DNA from: CAYVQB01 sp964453985
Lineage (GTDB): Bacteria > Babelota > Babeliae > Babelales > UASB340
Direction: 5' to 3'
Length of the DNA: 26,392 nucleotides
NCBI GenBank assembly: GCA_964453985.1
Contig: CAYVQB010000012.1
Coordinates: forward strand, 1 to 26,392
Shown: piece after piece, positions 14,896-22,713 of the stretch
Layout of the letters: each line of letters opens with the position of its first letter
Position numbering within the stretch: the first letter of the stretch is position 1
Notes under the pieces: model-generated
What the model was told of the DNA's origin: nothing
Seen by the model: only the letters and a program-made list of their open reading frames with translations
Databases searched by the model: none
Program-made: the position numbers and the translations under genes

Positions 14896-16428
14896 ATGTA
14901 TTCAAAAGTGTTCTCAGCAACAACAATCGGTATATCAGCGCAATTAGTTGAAATAGAAGCAGACCTTTCTGTCGGCATGATCAATTTCTTTATTGTAGGA
15001 TTACCAGATAAAGCAATAAAAGAAAGTAAAGACAGGATAAGAGCTGCTCTAAAAAACAGTGGCTGCAGGTTGCCAGAAAGATTGATCACCGTAAATTTAG
15101 CTCCTGCAAATTTAAAAAAAGAAGATGTTCTCTTTGATGTTCCTATTGCCATAGCAATTTTACAAGCCGCTCAATCAATTAATATGCCTGAAAATTTCTT
15201 AGAAGAAACTGTTTTCTTGGGCGAACTAGCCCTAGATGGCACAATAAGACCTGTTCGAGGGGTTTTATCCATTGCGCATAATGCACTCGAAACAGGTAAA
15301 AAAAGATTAATTATTCCAAATGCAAATACAAAAGAGGCAAGCCTTATAAAAGGTTTAGAAATTATTGGCGTTGCAAGTTTAAATGAGCTTATAGCATACC
15401 TGCGTAGAGAAAAAACAATAAAACCTGTCCCCTGCTCTTTCAATTCTTTCCAAGAAAGCATAACAAAACATCCGTTAGATTTTAGCCAGGTCAAAGGCCA
15501 ATGGCAAGCCAAACGCGCGCTCCAAATAGCAGCAGCAGGACATCACAACATATTATTTATCGGACCTCCAGGCTCAGGCAAAACTATGCTTGCAAAAAGA
15601 TTGGCCACAATCTTATCTCCTATGTCTTTTGACGAAATAATTCAGAGCACAAAAATTTATTCTATTGCGGGACTATTAGGCCAAGAATCTTTAGTGTTGC
15701 ACCGACCATTCAGAAGTCCACACCACACAATATCTCAAGCAGGATTAGTTGGTGGTGGCTCTAATCCAAGACCCGGAGAGATTAGTCTTGCACACAAAGG
15801 TGTTTTATTTCTTGATGAACTTACAGAATTCAGACGCTCTACATTAGAAGTTTTACGTCAACCTCTTGAGAGTAAAAACGTTTTAATATCCCGTGCAAGC
15901 ATGTCTGTTGAATACCCTGCCGATTTCTTGTTGGTCGCAGCGCTTAATCCATGTCCTTGCGGGTATTATGGGGATAAGAAAAAAGAATGCGTTTGCACTC
16001 CTCAACAGATTGGAAAATATTTCCATAAACTTTCAGGCCCGCTACTGGACAGAATCGATTTACATATAAATGTCTCTTCTGTAAATTATGATGACATTCA
16101 AGATAAAAAGTTGAAAAGTAAAAGTTCTAAAGAGATGTTTGAACAAGTTAACAACGCCATAAAAAATCAAACTAATCGTCAGACAAATTTAAAAAACGCC
16201 TTTTTGGCTCCAGACGAAATAGAAGAACATTGTGTTTTAACACCTGAGGCCGAAAGCCGACTGAAAATAGCTTTTGAAAAGTTAAACTTGAGCATGCGTG
16301 GTTACCATAAGATTTTAAAAATAAGTAGAACCATTGCTGATTTAGAAAATTCGGAACAAATTGAAAAATCACATATTCAAGAAGCTATTATGTATAGAAC
16401 TTTGGACCGAAATGTGGAGCCTGCGTGA
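14896..16428 (+). CDS. comM: ComM/YifB-family Mg-chelatase-like AAA+ ATPase
   Basis: ComM-type ATPases form hexamers that promote branch migration during natural transformation. The N-terminal Lon-like domain shows FIVGLPDKAIKESKDR and GELALDGTIRPVRGVL. The AAA+ core has Walker A GPPGSGKTMLAKRL (about 223-236), SPHHTISQAGLVGG and Walker B GVLFLDELTEF, followed by the cysteine-bearing NPCPCGYYGDKKKECVC typical of the family. The C-terminal domain includes SMRGYHKILKISRTIADL. The length is 510. The Met at 14896 matches the usual family start; a GTG 12 bases upstream is less likely. The last four bases overlap acpS. It is cytosolic and could support DNA uptake, although no other competence gene is visible here. 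Confidence 0.95.
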   Translation: MYSKVFSATTIGISAQLVEIEADLSVGMINFFIVGLPDKAIKESKDRIRAALKNSGCRLPERLITVNLAPANLKKEDVLFDVPIAIAILQAAQSINMPENFLEETVFLGELALDGTIRPVRGVLSIAHNALETGKKRLIIPNANTKEASLIKGLEIIGVASLNELIAYLRREKTIKPVPCSFNSFQESITKHPLDFSQVKGQWQAKRALQIAAAGHHNILFIGPPGSGKTMLAKRLATILSPMSFDEIIQSTKIYSIAGLLGQESLVLHRPFRSPHHTISQAGLVGGGSNPRPGEISLAHKGVLFLDELTEFRRSTLEVLRQPLESKNVLISRASMSVEYPADFLLVAALNPCPCGYYGDKKKECVCTPQQIGKYFHKLSGPLLDRIDLHINVSSVNYDDIQDKKLKSKSSKEMFEQVNNAIKNQTNRQTNLKNAFLAPDEIEEHCVLTPEAESRLKIAFEKLNLSMRGYHKILKISRTIADLENSEQIEKSHIQEAIMYRTLDRNVEPA

Positions 16429-16853
16429 TACTGGGAATAGGTACAGACATAGTAGAAGTTAATAGATTTGAAAGTTGGCAAAAATATTCCAAAGACCAAC
16501 TTTTACGAATATTTTCAGAACAAGAACTTACTGATTGCAAACAAGATAATAATTACAGACTAGAGTCTTTGGCATCACGATTTGCAGCCAAAGAGGCATT
16601 CTTCAAAGCCTTAAGTGCAAGCTTAGTTAAGCTAAATCTAACTAAAAGCACTTTCAGCTTTTTGTCTTCTTGCCAACACATAAAAGTTATCAAACCTGTT
16701 TGGGGCGTACCTCAGCTTGAAATTGATTGGCAATTTTTTGAAGATGAAATTAAAAACAAACTGCCTAAATTAAACGTAGAACTTTCAATTTCACATGAAA
16801 AGCATCACGCCATTTCTTTTGTTATAATTTCTTATAATTTGCAAACAAAATGA
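16425..16853 (+). CDS. acpS: Holo-[acyl-carrier-protein] synthase
   Basis: AcpS moves 4'-phosphopantetheine from coenzyme A to acyl carrier protein, needed for fatty acid and lipid A synthesis. The family motifs GIGTDIVEVNRF (4-15) and SRFAAKEAFFKAL (51-63) hold the metal-binding Asp and Glu, and LSISHEKHHAISFV is the usual C-terminal strand. The 142 residues are slightly longer than E. coli AcpS. The start is GTG at 16425, preceded by GGAG at good spacing and overlapping the comM stop as GTGA, so the two genes are translationally coupled. Confidence 0.95.
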   Translation: MILGIGTDIVEVNRFESWQKYSKDQLLRIFSEQELTDCKQDNNYRLESLASRFAAKEAFFKALSASLVKLNLTKSTFSFLSSCQHIKVIKPVWGVPQLEIDWQFFEDEIKNKLPKLNVELSISHEKHHAISFVIISYNLQTK

Positions 16854-16868
16854 AATATTTTTTATAAT
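16839..16868 (+). promoter_or_regulatory. Promoter candidate for the LRR-like gene
   Basis: TTGCAA (16839-16844) and TATAAT (16863-16868) are 18 bases apart, one of the better -35/-10 pairs in the window. It overlaps the last codons of acpS and lies 42 bases upstream of the next start. Confidence 0.5.
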
Positions 16869-16910
16869 TTAAAGAAATAAAATTTTGGACAGTAACTTGG
16901 GGAGAAAGAA

Positions 16911-17435
16911 ATGAAACTAAAAATTCTAAAGTATTTTTTATTCATAAGCTTTATACTATTTATATCCAAAAACTATTGTATGGATCAAGAATTCGACGAT
17001 CCAAACGTATATTGCGATGAAGGCTTAGGTCAAACTATTATACCTTTACATGAATATAATTTTGAAAAAACACTAGTAATATATAGAGATGGTCAGAAAC
17101 ACATCATTCAAAACCAAAGCCGTAAAAACAAAAACTATAATACCCTAATAATAGATCATTACCCAAACCTGGAACACCTAAATTTCAATAAAAACGATTA
17201 CATAAAGGCCCTTATAGTATACGGCCCCCAAGAAATAAGTATTTCAGGTTTAATTAAAATAATTTCAAATTACCCAAATTTAGAATATTTAAGTATCGAC
17301 CTATTTAGTACAACTATTTCAAAAGATATTCTCTTAAATATAAAAACACGATGTCCATATCTAATATTTTTACAACTAGGTGATTATCGTGCAAACGGTT
17401 ATACTTTCAATCAATTACTATTTAACCAAAAATAA
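16911..17435 (+). CDS. Secreted leucine-rich-repeat-like protein
   Basis: A 174-residue protein starting MKLKILKYFLFISFILFIS, a clear signal peptide. After an acidic stretch, the second half repeats a pattern of about 25-30 residues: YPNLEHLNF, YPNLEYLSIDLF and CPYLIFLQLGDY, each preceded by an amphipathic stretch. This resembles irregular leucine-rich repeats of the eukaryotic or F-box type, which bind other proteins. The fold is short, perhaps three repeats. GGGGAG precedes the ATG and a promoter candidate lies upstream. It is followed after 15 bases by the HerA-like gene. A secreted LRR protein could bind a host partner; that is inference. Confidence 0.65.
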   Translation: MKLKILKYFLFISFILFISKNYCMDQEFDDPNVYCDEGLGQTIIPLHEYNFEKTLVIYRDGQKHIIQNQSRKNKNYNTLIIDHYPNLEHLNFNKNDYIKALIVYGPQEISISGLIKIISNYPNLEYLSIDLFSTTISKDILLNIKTRCPYLIFLQLGDYRANGYTFNQLLFNQK

Positions 17436-17450
17436 AAGAATCTATTAATA

Positions 17451-19049
17451 ATGCCTACTAAAAAACTTGGAAATATACTATCAGGATCACTAGTTGAAGG
17501 CCTTATAATGAGGCTGGATCCATCAAGCAACCTAGAAGATGTAAAAACAGGAAAATTTGTTTCTATATCAGGCAAACAATATACCTTCTTTTCTTTAATA
17601 ACAGATCTAGAACTAGAAGTAACAAACCCAGACATACTGCTTTTTCCACCAGAAGAAGATGAGACTCTATTACATGAAATTCTAAAAAAACGAGATATCT
17701 ACGCAAAAGTAAAACTAAAACCAATGCTAATGCTTGATAAAAATAATAACTGCATGCCAGTGAAAACAATACCTGAACACTTTGCAAAAGTGCACCAAGC
17801 AAACGCTAAAAACGTCTCTTTGATATTTGGTGATGAAAAGCTAGACGAAAAATATTTTAATATTGGTGTTCCCGTAGATATGAACACTCCTGTATGCCTA
17901 AACTTAGACGCTTTTACAGAACGTAGCAACGGCATCTTTGGCAAAAGCGGCACAGGCAAAACTTTTATAACACGACTAATACTAGCAGGATTGGTAAAAA
18001 GCAAAAAAGCCGTAAACCTAATCTTTGATATGCATAGTGAATACGGATTTCAAGCAAGAAAAGAAGGCAGTGGCTTCTCTTTTGTAAAAGGCTTGAAAAC
18101 TTTATTTCCAAACCAGGTTGCAATATTTTCCTTAGATCCAGAATCTACACTCAGACGCGGATGTGCTCCCGATGTAGAATTAGTCTTAAGTTATCAAGAT
18201 ATTCATGTTGAAGATATTATAAGCTTGCAAAACGAGCTTAATTTACACCCTACCGCATTAGAGGCAGCCTATTTAATTACAAGTAAATTCAAAAATAACT
18301 GGCTACAGGTTTTGTTGGACCAAGGTGAAAACATAAAAGAATTCGCACAAGAAATAGGCGCACACCCTGAATCAATAGGAGCCTTATACAGAAAACTTAA
18401 AAGATTAGAACGGTTCTCTTTCTTAAAAAGACATGTAGAAGGAGAATCTTTTGTAAAAAAACTTTTAAGCTATCTAGATAAAGGTATTCATGTAGTCTTA
18501 GAATTTGGGAATAATACTTCTATGCTGTGCTATCTACTTGTAGCCAACATTATCACAAGACGCATTCATGAAGCCTATATTGCAAAAACAGAAAAATACT
18601 TAGCATCCCAAAAAAAGTGTGACGAGCCCCAAAAGCTAATGATTACAATAGAAGAAGCACACAAGTTCTTAAACCCGCAAGCCGCACGACAAACAATCTT
18701 TGGCACTATAGCGAGAGAAATGCGTAAATACTACGTTTCTTTATTGGTCGTAGATCAACGCCCATCAAGTATAGACTCTGAAGTATTATCACAAATAGGA
18801 ACAAAAGTTGTAGCTCTATTAAATGATGAAAAAGATATCCAGGCGGTTCTTACAGGCGTAAATAATGGTAGCGGCCTACGGTCTATACTTTCAACTCTTG
18901 ATACAAAGAAACAGGCACTTGTTATGGGACATGCCGTACGAATGCCTGTTGTAATACAAACAAGAGAATACGATGATAAGTTCTATAATGATATGGGAGC
19001 CTTCATAAAAGTCGAAGACATCAACAAAGTAATAGACCAAATTTTCTAA
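17451..19049 (+). CDS. HerA-like DNA-translocating ATPase
   Basis: HerA/FtsK-superfamily ATPases pump DNA and in archaea work with the nuclease NurA in end resection. The protein has an N-terminal barrel-like region (about 1-140), Walker A IFGKSGTGKTF (162-172), DMHSEYGF (193-200), Walker B LMITIEEAHKF (396-406), and VVDQRPSSID (433-442), which suits the conserved Gln/Arg motif. A helical insertion of about 100 residues lies between the Walker motifs. At 532 residues it is in the usual HerA range. There is no leader, so it is cytosolic. The SD is weak. No NurA homologue is seen nearby. Another DUF87-type ATPase, such as a conjugation-related one, is the alternative. Confidence 0.85.
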   Translation: MPTKKLGNILSGSLVEGLIMRLDPSSNLEDVKTGKFVSISGKQYTFFSLITDLELEVTNPDILLFPPEEDETLLHEILKKRDIYAKVKLKPMLMLDKNNNCMPVKTIPEHFAKVHQANAKNVSLIFGDEKLDEKYFNIGVPVDMNTPVCLNLDAFTERSNGIFGKSGTGKTFITRLILAGLVKSKKAVNLIFDMHSEYGFQARKEGSGFSFVKGLKTLFPNQVAIFSLDPESTLRRGCAPDVELVLSYQDIHVEDIISLQNELNLHPTALEAAYLITSKFKNNWLQVLLDQGENIKEFAQEIGAHPESIGALYRKLKRLERFSFLKRHVEGESFVKKLLSYLDKGIHVVLEFGNNTSMLCYLLVANIITRRIHEAYIAKTEKYLASQKKCDEPQKLMITIEEAHKFLNPQAARQTIFGTIAREMRKYYVSLLVVDQRPSSIDSEVLSQIGTKVVALLNDEKDIQAVLTGVNNGSGLRSILSTLDTKKQALVMGHAVRMPVVIQTREYDDKFYNDMGAFIKVEDINKVIDQIF

Positions 19050-19073
19050 AAAATACTATTGCATATTTTTGAG

Positions 19074-19090
19074 ATTATAATAAAGTTTTA
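19074..19090 (+). promoter_or_regulatory. Promoter-like motif upstream of skp
   Basis: ATTATAATAAAGTTTT followed by AGTATATTT, matching the sequence at 12189-12213 upstream of the SDR gene. TATAAT (19076-19081) lies 49 bases before the skp start. Confidence 0.4.
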
Positions 19091-19129
19091 TTCTTAGAGT
19101 ATATTTAATTTATAGAAAGGGTATTTCGT

Positions 19130-19744
19130 ATGAAAAAGATGTTACTAACCGTTACTGTTCTTACCTTATTGAGTAATAACGCTTATTCCGCTGCTACAGA
19201 CACAAAGCTTGATGGACTTGTATCTATAGACAGCATCAGCCTAATGCAACAATCAAAAGAAGGCCAAAGAATTGCAAGAGAAATGCAAGGCAAAATAGAA
19301 AACTTCCAAAAAACCGTACAAGCTAAACAACAAGAACTTATAAGCTTTCAAGAAGAAGTATTAAAGCAAGAAAAAGTCTTAAGCCCTGAAGCGCTAGAAA
19401 CAAAAGGCAAAAAATTAGTTCAGATGAAAAAGGATGCTGAACGTAACTTGAGCGACTCAGAAGAAGGCTTGAAAATGGAAATCCAAAAGCAACAAGGTCT
19501 TTTAAGAAACAAACAAATGAAAGTTGCAAACACAATTTTTGAAACAGAAAATTGGGCACTAATGATCGACAAAAACACCCCAGGCGTATTATTCTCTTCT
19601 AAAGCAATAGATGTAACAGATAGAGTTCTTAAAGCTGTTGATAAAAACTATGACGAAGAAGTAGTTTCTAATCTAGTAGCAAAAAACGATACTACAAAAA
19701 CAGCTCAACCTGCAAAACAGCTAAGAGTGCTTAATGCAAATTGA
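19130..19744 (+). CDS. skp: Skp/OmpH periplasmic chaperone
   Basis: Skp is a jellyfish-shaped trimer that carries unfolded outer membrane proteins across the periplasm. The signal peptide MKKMLLTVTVLTLLSNNAYS is followed by VSIDSISLMQQSKEGQRIA, the usual Skp opening (a strand then the first coiled-coil helix). Residues 45-130 are a long Glu/Lys/Gln-rich coiled coil, and VLFSSKAIDVTDRVLKAVD closes the body domain. The 204 residues include a longer C-terminal tail than E. coli Skp. An AAAGGG SD is present. It overlaps lpxD by 11 bases, the classic skp-lpxD order of Gram-negative envelope clusters. Confidence 0.92.
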   Translation: MKKMLLTVTVLTLLSNNAYSAATDTKLDGLVSIDSISLMQQSKEGQRIAREMQGKIENFQKTVQAKQQELISFQEEVLKQEKVLSPEALETKGKKLVQMKKDAERNLSDSEEGLKMEIQKQQGLLRNKQMKVANTIFETENWALMIDKNTPGVLFSSKAIDVTDRVLKAVDKNYDEEVVSNLVAKNDTTKTAQPAKQLRVLNAN

Positions 19745-20747
19745 TCTAAAAATAAGCGAAATTAAAAGAATCATCGGAGCCACAAATGTGGGGCCCGATG
19801 ATTCTTTTTTAGTTAAAAATATTTCATCGTTAGAAAACGCTACACAAGAAGATATTGCTATATTACTAGACAGAGGCGATAAATCTGTATTTAGCCCAAT
19901 CTCTTTAGAGAAAGTAAAAAATAGTAATGCTGGTTTTATTTTAGCCCAAAAAGCCATAGACAGCGAAAAGCAATATTTAATTGTAGAAGATCCAATTCTA
20001 GCCTTTAATAAAATTGTGAACTTTGTACAAAAAACAGAAAATCAAATAGACAACTCTGCTGTTATAAGCGAGTCAGCCACAATAGGACAAGAAGTATTTA
20101 TTGGCGCACAAGTTTATATAGGTAAAAATGTATCTATTGGCGATGGTGTAAAAATTTATCCCGGTGCAAAAGTTTTAGATAATTGCATTATAGGTGATAA
20201 CACAATTATACACTCTGGAACAATTATAGGATCTGATGGCTTTGGGTATAGTATTACACAAAAAGGTTTGCAAAAAATACCTCAAGTAGGAATTGTGAAA
20301 ATAGGTCAGTTTGCAGAAATTGGTGCTAACTGCTGCATAGATAGAGCAGCCTTTGATCAAACAGTTATTGGCAACGGCGTAAAGCTTGATAATCAGGTAC
20401 ACATTGCCCACAATGTAATTATAGGTGATCATACAGCGATCCTAGCTCAGACCGGAATAGCTGGCGGAGCAATTATTGGTCCATGTTGCCAAATTGGCGG
20501 ACAGGTAGCTATAAAAGATCATATTAAAATTGGTGCCGGAGCAAAAATAGTTTCTAAATCGGCAGTTATGAAAGACGTGGAAGAAGGTCAGGTGGTATGC
20601 GGAATACCTGCTATACCATTTTTACAATGGAAGCGCATTTCCGTAATGCTTACAAAATTGCCTGAATATTTTACAGTTTTAAACAAAATTAAAACTTTTG
20701 TAGAAAAAAAAGAAAATAAAAAACCTTTTTGGAGAAAGTTTTTTTAA
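19734..20747 (+). CDS. lpxD: UDP-3-O-acylglucosamine N-acyltransferase
   Basis: LpxD adds the second 3-hydroxyacyl chain from acyl carrier protein to UDP-acylglucosamine, the third step of lipid A synthesis. The N-terminal uridine-binding domain (1-100) includes FLVKNISSLENATQEDIAIL. Then come left-handed beta-helix hexapeptide repeats (about 107-285) such as IGKNVSIGDGVKIYPGAKV, with GSDGFGYS and the catalytic His in DNQVHIAHN. The 337 residues match the family. It starts inside skp (ATG 19734) with only a weak AAGAG upstream, suggesting coupling. Its first codons also encode a strong terminator-like hairpin (19764-19810). Confidence 0.96.
   Translation: MQIDLKISEIKRIIGATNVGPDDSFLVKNISSLENATQEDIAILLDRGDKSVFSPISLEKVKNSNAGFILAQKAIDSEKQYLIVEDPILAFNKIVNFVQKTENQIDNSAVISESATIGQEVFIGAQVYIGKNVSIGDGVKIYPGAKVLDNCIIGDNTIIHSGTIIGSDGFGYSITQKGLQKIPQVGIVKIGQFAEIGANCCIDRAAFDQTVIGNGVKLDNQVHIAHNVIIGDHTAILAQTGIAGGAIIGPCCQIGGQVAIKDHIKIGAGAKIVSKSAVMKDVEEGQVVCGIPAIPFLQWKRISVMLTKLPEYFTVLNKIKTFVEKKENKKPFWRKFF
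19764..19810 (+). terminator. Terminator-like hairpin embedded in the start of lpxD
   Basis: AAAAGAATCATCGG (19764-19777) pairs perfectly with CCGATGATTCTTTT (19795-19808). The loop can fold further through CCAC and GTGG, and the stem runs into TTTTTT. It begins 20 bases after the skp stop but lies within lpxD codons 11-26. It has the form of an intrinsic terminator or attenuator that would reduce lpxD transcript relative to skp unless translation prevents folding. Confidence 0.65.
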
Positions 20748-20762
20748 GCTATAGGGGAATTA

Positions 20763-21653
20763 ATGAGAGTCTTATCCCAAAAAAACTCTTTACTAGCCAA
20801 CCTAATAATATCTGAACTCAAACAAAAACCTATAATTTTAAACATTCAAAAATTTGCAGATACAGAAAGCCTTATAGAAATAGATTCTAATCAAATATCA
20901 GGAGAAACTATTCTTTTAGTCTGGCAATTTTCGTTTTGCGAGAAAAATCCAGCTAATAATCAAATCTTCAACTTTCTTTTAAGCGCAGATATGTTAAAAA
21001 AAATGGGAGCAAAAGAGATTATTGGTGTTTTGCCATACTTACCATATTCAAGGCAGGATGAATCTACTTTAAACTTAATTGGGAAACTCTTTAAATCCGC
21101 GGGAGTAAACAAAATTTTTTCTATAGAGTTGCATGAACCTTCAATTAAAGAAAACTTTGCAATAGAAATAGAGGAAATAAAAATCTCACAATTCTGGGCG
21201 GATCACCTAAAAAACTTTAAGCCTAACTTATGTATTGTATCTCCAGACAAGGGCCGAATAGAAGTAGATAAACAAATTGCAAATTTATTAAAAGCAGATT
21301 TTGCATATGTAACAAAAAAAAGACTTAAACATGATTATGCAGTCGCGCTAAATTTACATGGAAATGTTGAAAACAAAAATGTAATAATTATCGACGATAT
21401 TTTAGATACAGCAAGAACAGCTTGCTCTGCATGTGAACTTGTATTAAAAAATGGAGCCAAATCCGTAACAGGATGTTTTGGTCATGCAATATTTGCAAAT
21501 GATGCAATAAAACGTATAAATAAAAGTAAATTTGAAAAGATATTTATCACAAACACAATACCTGTTAGCAAAGAGTTTTTGGATAAAAATAAAAATTTTA
21601 ATGTTTTAAATATAGGGTCTCTTCTGTGCAAGATTTTAAAAAAGAAAATATAA
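20763..21653 (+). CDS. prs: Divergent ribose-phosphate pyrophosphokinase
   Basis: Prs transfers pyrophosphate from ATP to ribose 5-phosphate, giving PRPP for nucleotide synthesis. Recognisable parts are LPYLPYSRQDE (ATP site), ELHEPSIKENF, SPDKGRIEVDKQIA, the KKR near TKKRLKHD and the PRPP loop IIDDILDTARTACSA. Several are altered: the loop usually ends TGGT and here reads TART, and RQDR is RQDE. The protein is 296 residues, shorter than the common 310-320. The SD is AGGGGA. The gene sits 15 bases after lpxD and its 3' end overlaps pth by 28 bases. A prs-pth pairing is common in bacteria, which supports the call. Confidence 0.82.
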   Translation: MRVLSQKNSLLANLIISELKQKPIILNIQKFADTESLIEIDSNQISGETILLVWQFSFCEKNPANNQIFNFLLSADMLKKMGAKEIIGVLPYLPYSRQDESTLNLIGKLFKSAGVNKIFSIELHEPSIKENFAIEIEEIKISQFWADHLKNFKPNLCIVSPDKGRIEVDKQIANLLKADFAYVTKKRLKHDYAVALNLHGNVENKNVIIIDDILDTARTACSACELVLKNGAKSVTGCFGHAIFANDAIKRINKSKFEKIFITNTIPVSKEFLDKNKNFNVLNIGSLLCKILKKKI

Positions 21654-22144
21654 AAGCAATTATAGGTCTTGGAAATCCAGGACAAAAGTATCATAAAAAT
21701 CGCCATAATATTGGATTTAGAGTTTTAGATGAACTTGCAAAACAACTAGACCTAAATTGGAACAGCAAAGATAAAATGGAATACGCCAAAAATTCTTTTT
21801 ATCTCATAAAACCTCAAACTTTTATGAATAATTCGGGGCAGGTGATTCATTTTCTTACAAAAAACGGCATAAAAGCGGAAAATATTTTAGTAGTTCATGA
21901 CGAACTGGAAAAAAAATTTGGCAATATAAATTTACATTTAGGCGGCAGTGCCAAAGGGCACAATGGCCTGCGTTCTATAATTAGCATGATTGGCCCTGAC
22001 TTTTACAGACTAAGATTTGGTATTGGCAGGCCCGAAGAAAAATCTCAAGTTTCTAACTATGTTTTATCTAACTTCAATCTTGAAGAAGAATCTCAGATAG
22101 AATTTTTGATAGATAAATCAGTCGATTTAATCCTAAAAGAATAA
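21626..22144 (+). CDS. pth: Peptidyl-tRNA hydrolase
   Basis: Pth frees tRNA from peptidyl-tRNA that drops off ribosomes. GLGNPGQKYHKNRHNIGF (14-31) contains the catalytic His, TFMNNSGQ binds substrate, VHDELE holds the catalytic Asp, and GGSAKGHNGLRSI and RLRFGIGRP are family motifs. The 172 residues are a little shorter than most. The only usual start codon in frame before the motif is GTG at 21626, which lies inside prs and has a poor SD, so translational coupling to prs is likely. It closes the skp-lpxD-prs-pth group. Confidence 0.94.
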   Translation: MQDFKKENIKAIIGLGNPGQKYHKNRHNIGFRVLDELAKQLDLNWNSKDKMEYAKNSFYLIKPQTFMNNSGQVIHFLTKNGIKAENILVVHDELEKKFGNINLHLGGSAKGHNGLRSIISMIGPDFYRLRFGIGRPEEKSQVSNYVLSNFNLEEESQIEFLIDKSVDLILKE

Positions 22145-22260
22145 TTTTTATTTTCGTTTTCTTATTTTACATTTTTCCTTTAGAATTCTTATTCGGGAAA
22201 AGGGCGCTTAAACTTTTCTGCAAAATTTTTAAGATTTTTAAAACATACGAAAGGTTACTC

Positions 22261-22713
22261 ATGAATGGGCGTATAGCGCGAATATGTACTTCTTTTATAG
22301 ATGTGCCCGATAAGATTTCTGTAGCCGTTTACTTTGCGGGATGTTCAATCCGATGCAAAGACTGCCAGAATAAGGATCTATGGGACAAAAACAGTGGGCA
22401 ACTTAGTAATACTAAAGAGGTTTTAGAAAAAATAAATAAACATCCTCTAGCTGAATATGTAGTTATTCTAGGGGGAGAACCAACAGATCAAATGGATTTC
22501 TTAATAGATCTATGTAAAGAAATAAAACAAAAAAATAAAAAACCCATAGCAATCTATTCTGGAAGAGAATTTGAAGTATTCCCTAAAGAACTACTTGATA
22601 GTTTAGACCTAATAATCTGTGGACCATACAAATCTGAACTACATGTTGGAGGGTGGCCCGCATCATCAAACCAAAGAATTTTCAGAAAGGAAAACGAGCA
22701 ATGGCAATCTTAA
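22261..22713 (+). CDS. nrdG: Anaerobic ribonucleotide reductase activating enzyme
   Basis: NrdG is a radical SAM enzyme that makes the glycyl radical on NrdD. The iron-sulfur motif is AGCSIRCKDCQN (Cys-x3-Cys-x2-Cys, about residues 28-35), and the SAM-binding VILGGEP is at about 68-74. At 150 residues it is the normal size. An AAAGG SD precedes the ATG. It overlaps nrdD by 13 bases, so the two are co-translated. It depends on SAM, the MetK product. Its presence indicates DNA precursor synthesis at low oxygen. Confidence 0.94.
   Translation: MNGRIARICTSFIDVPDKISVAVYFAGCSIRCKDCQNKDLWDKNSGQLSNTKEVLEKINKHPLAEYVVILGGEPTDQMDFLIDLCKEIKQKNKKPIAIYSGREFEVFPKELLDSLDLIICGPYKSELHVGGWPASSNQRIFRKENEQWQS

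Noticed and set aside
22653..22700. GTG start 16 codons upstream in nrdD
   Set aside because: It extends deep into nrdG with no SD advantage; the ATG at 22701 has an upstream AGGA and gives the normal N-terminus.
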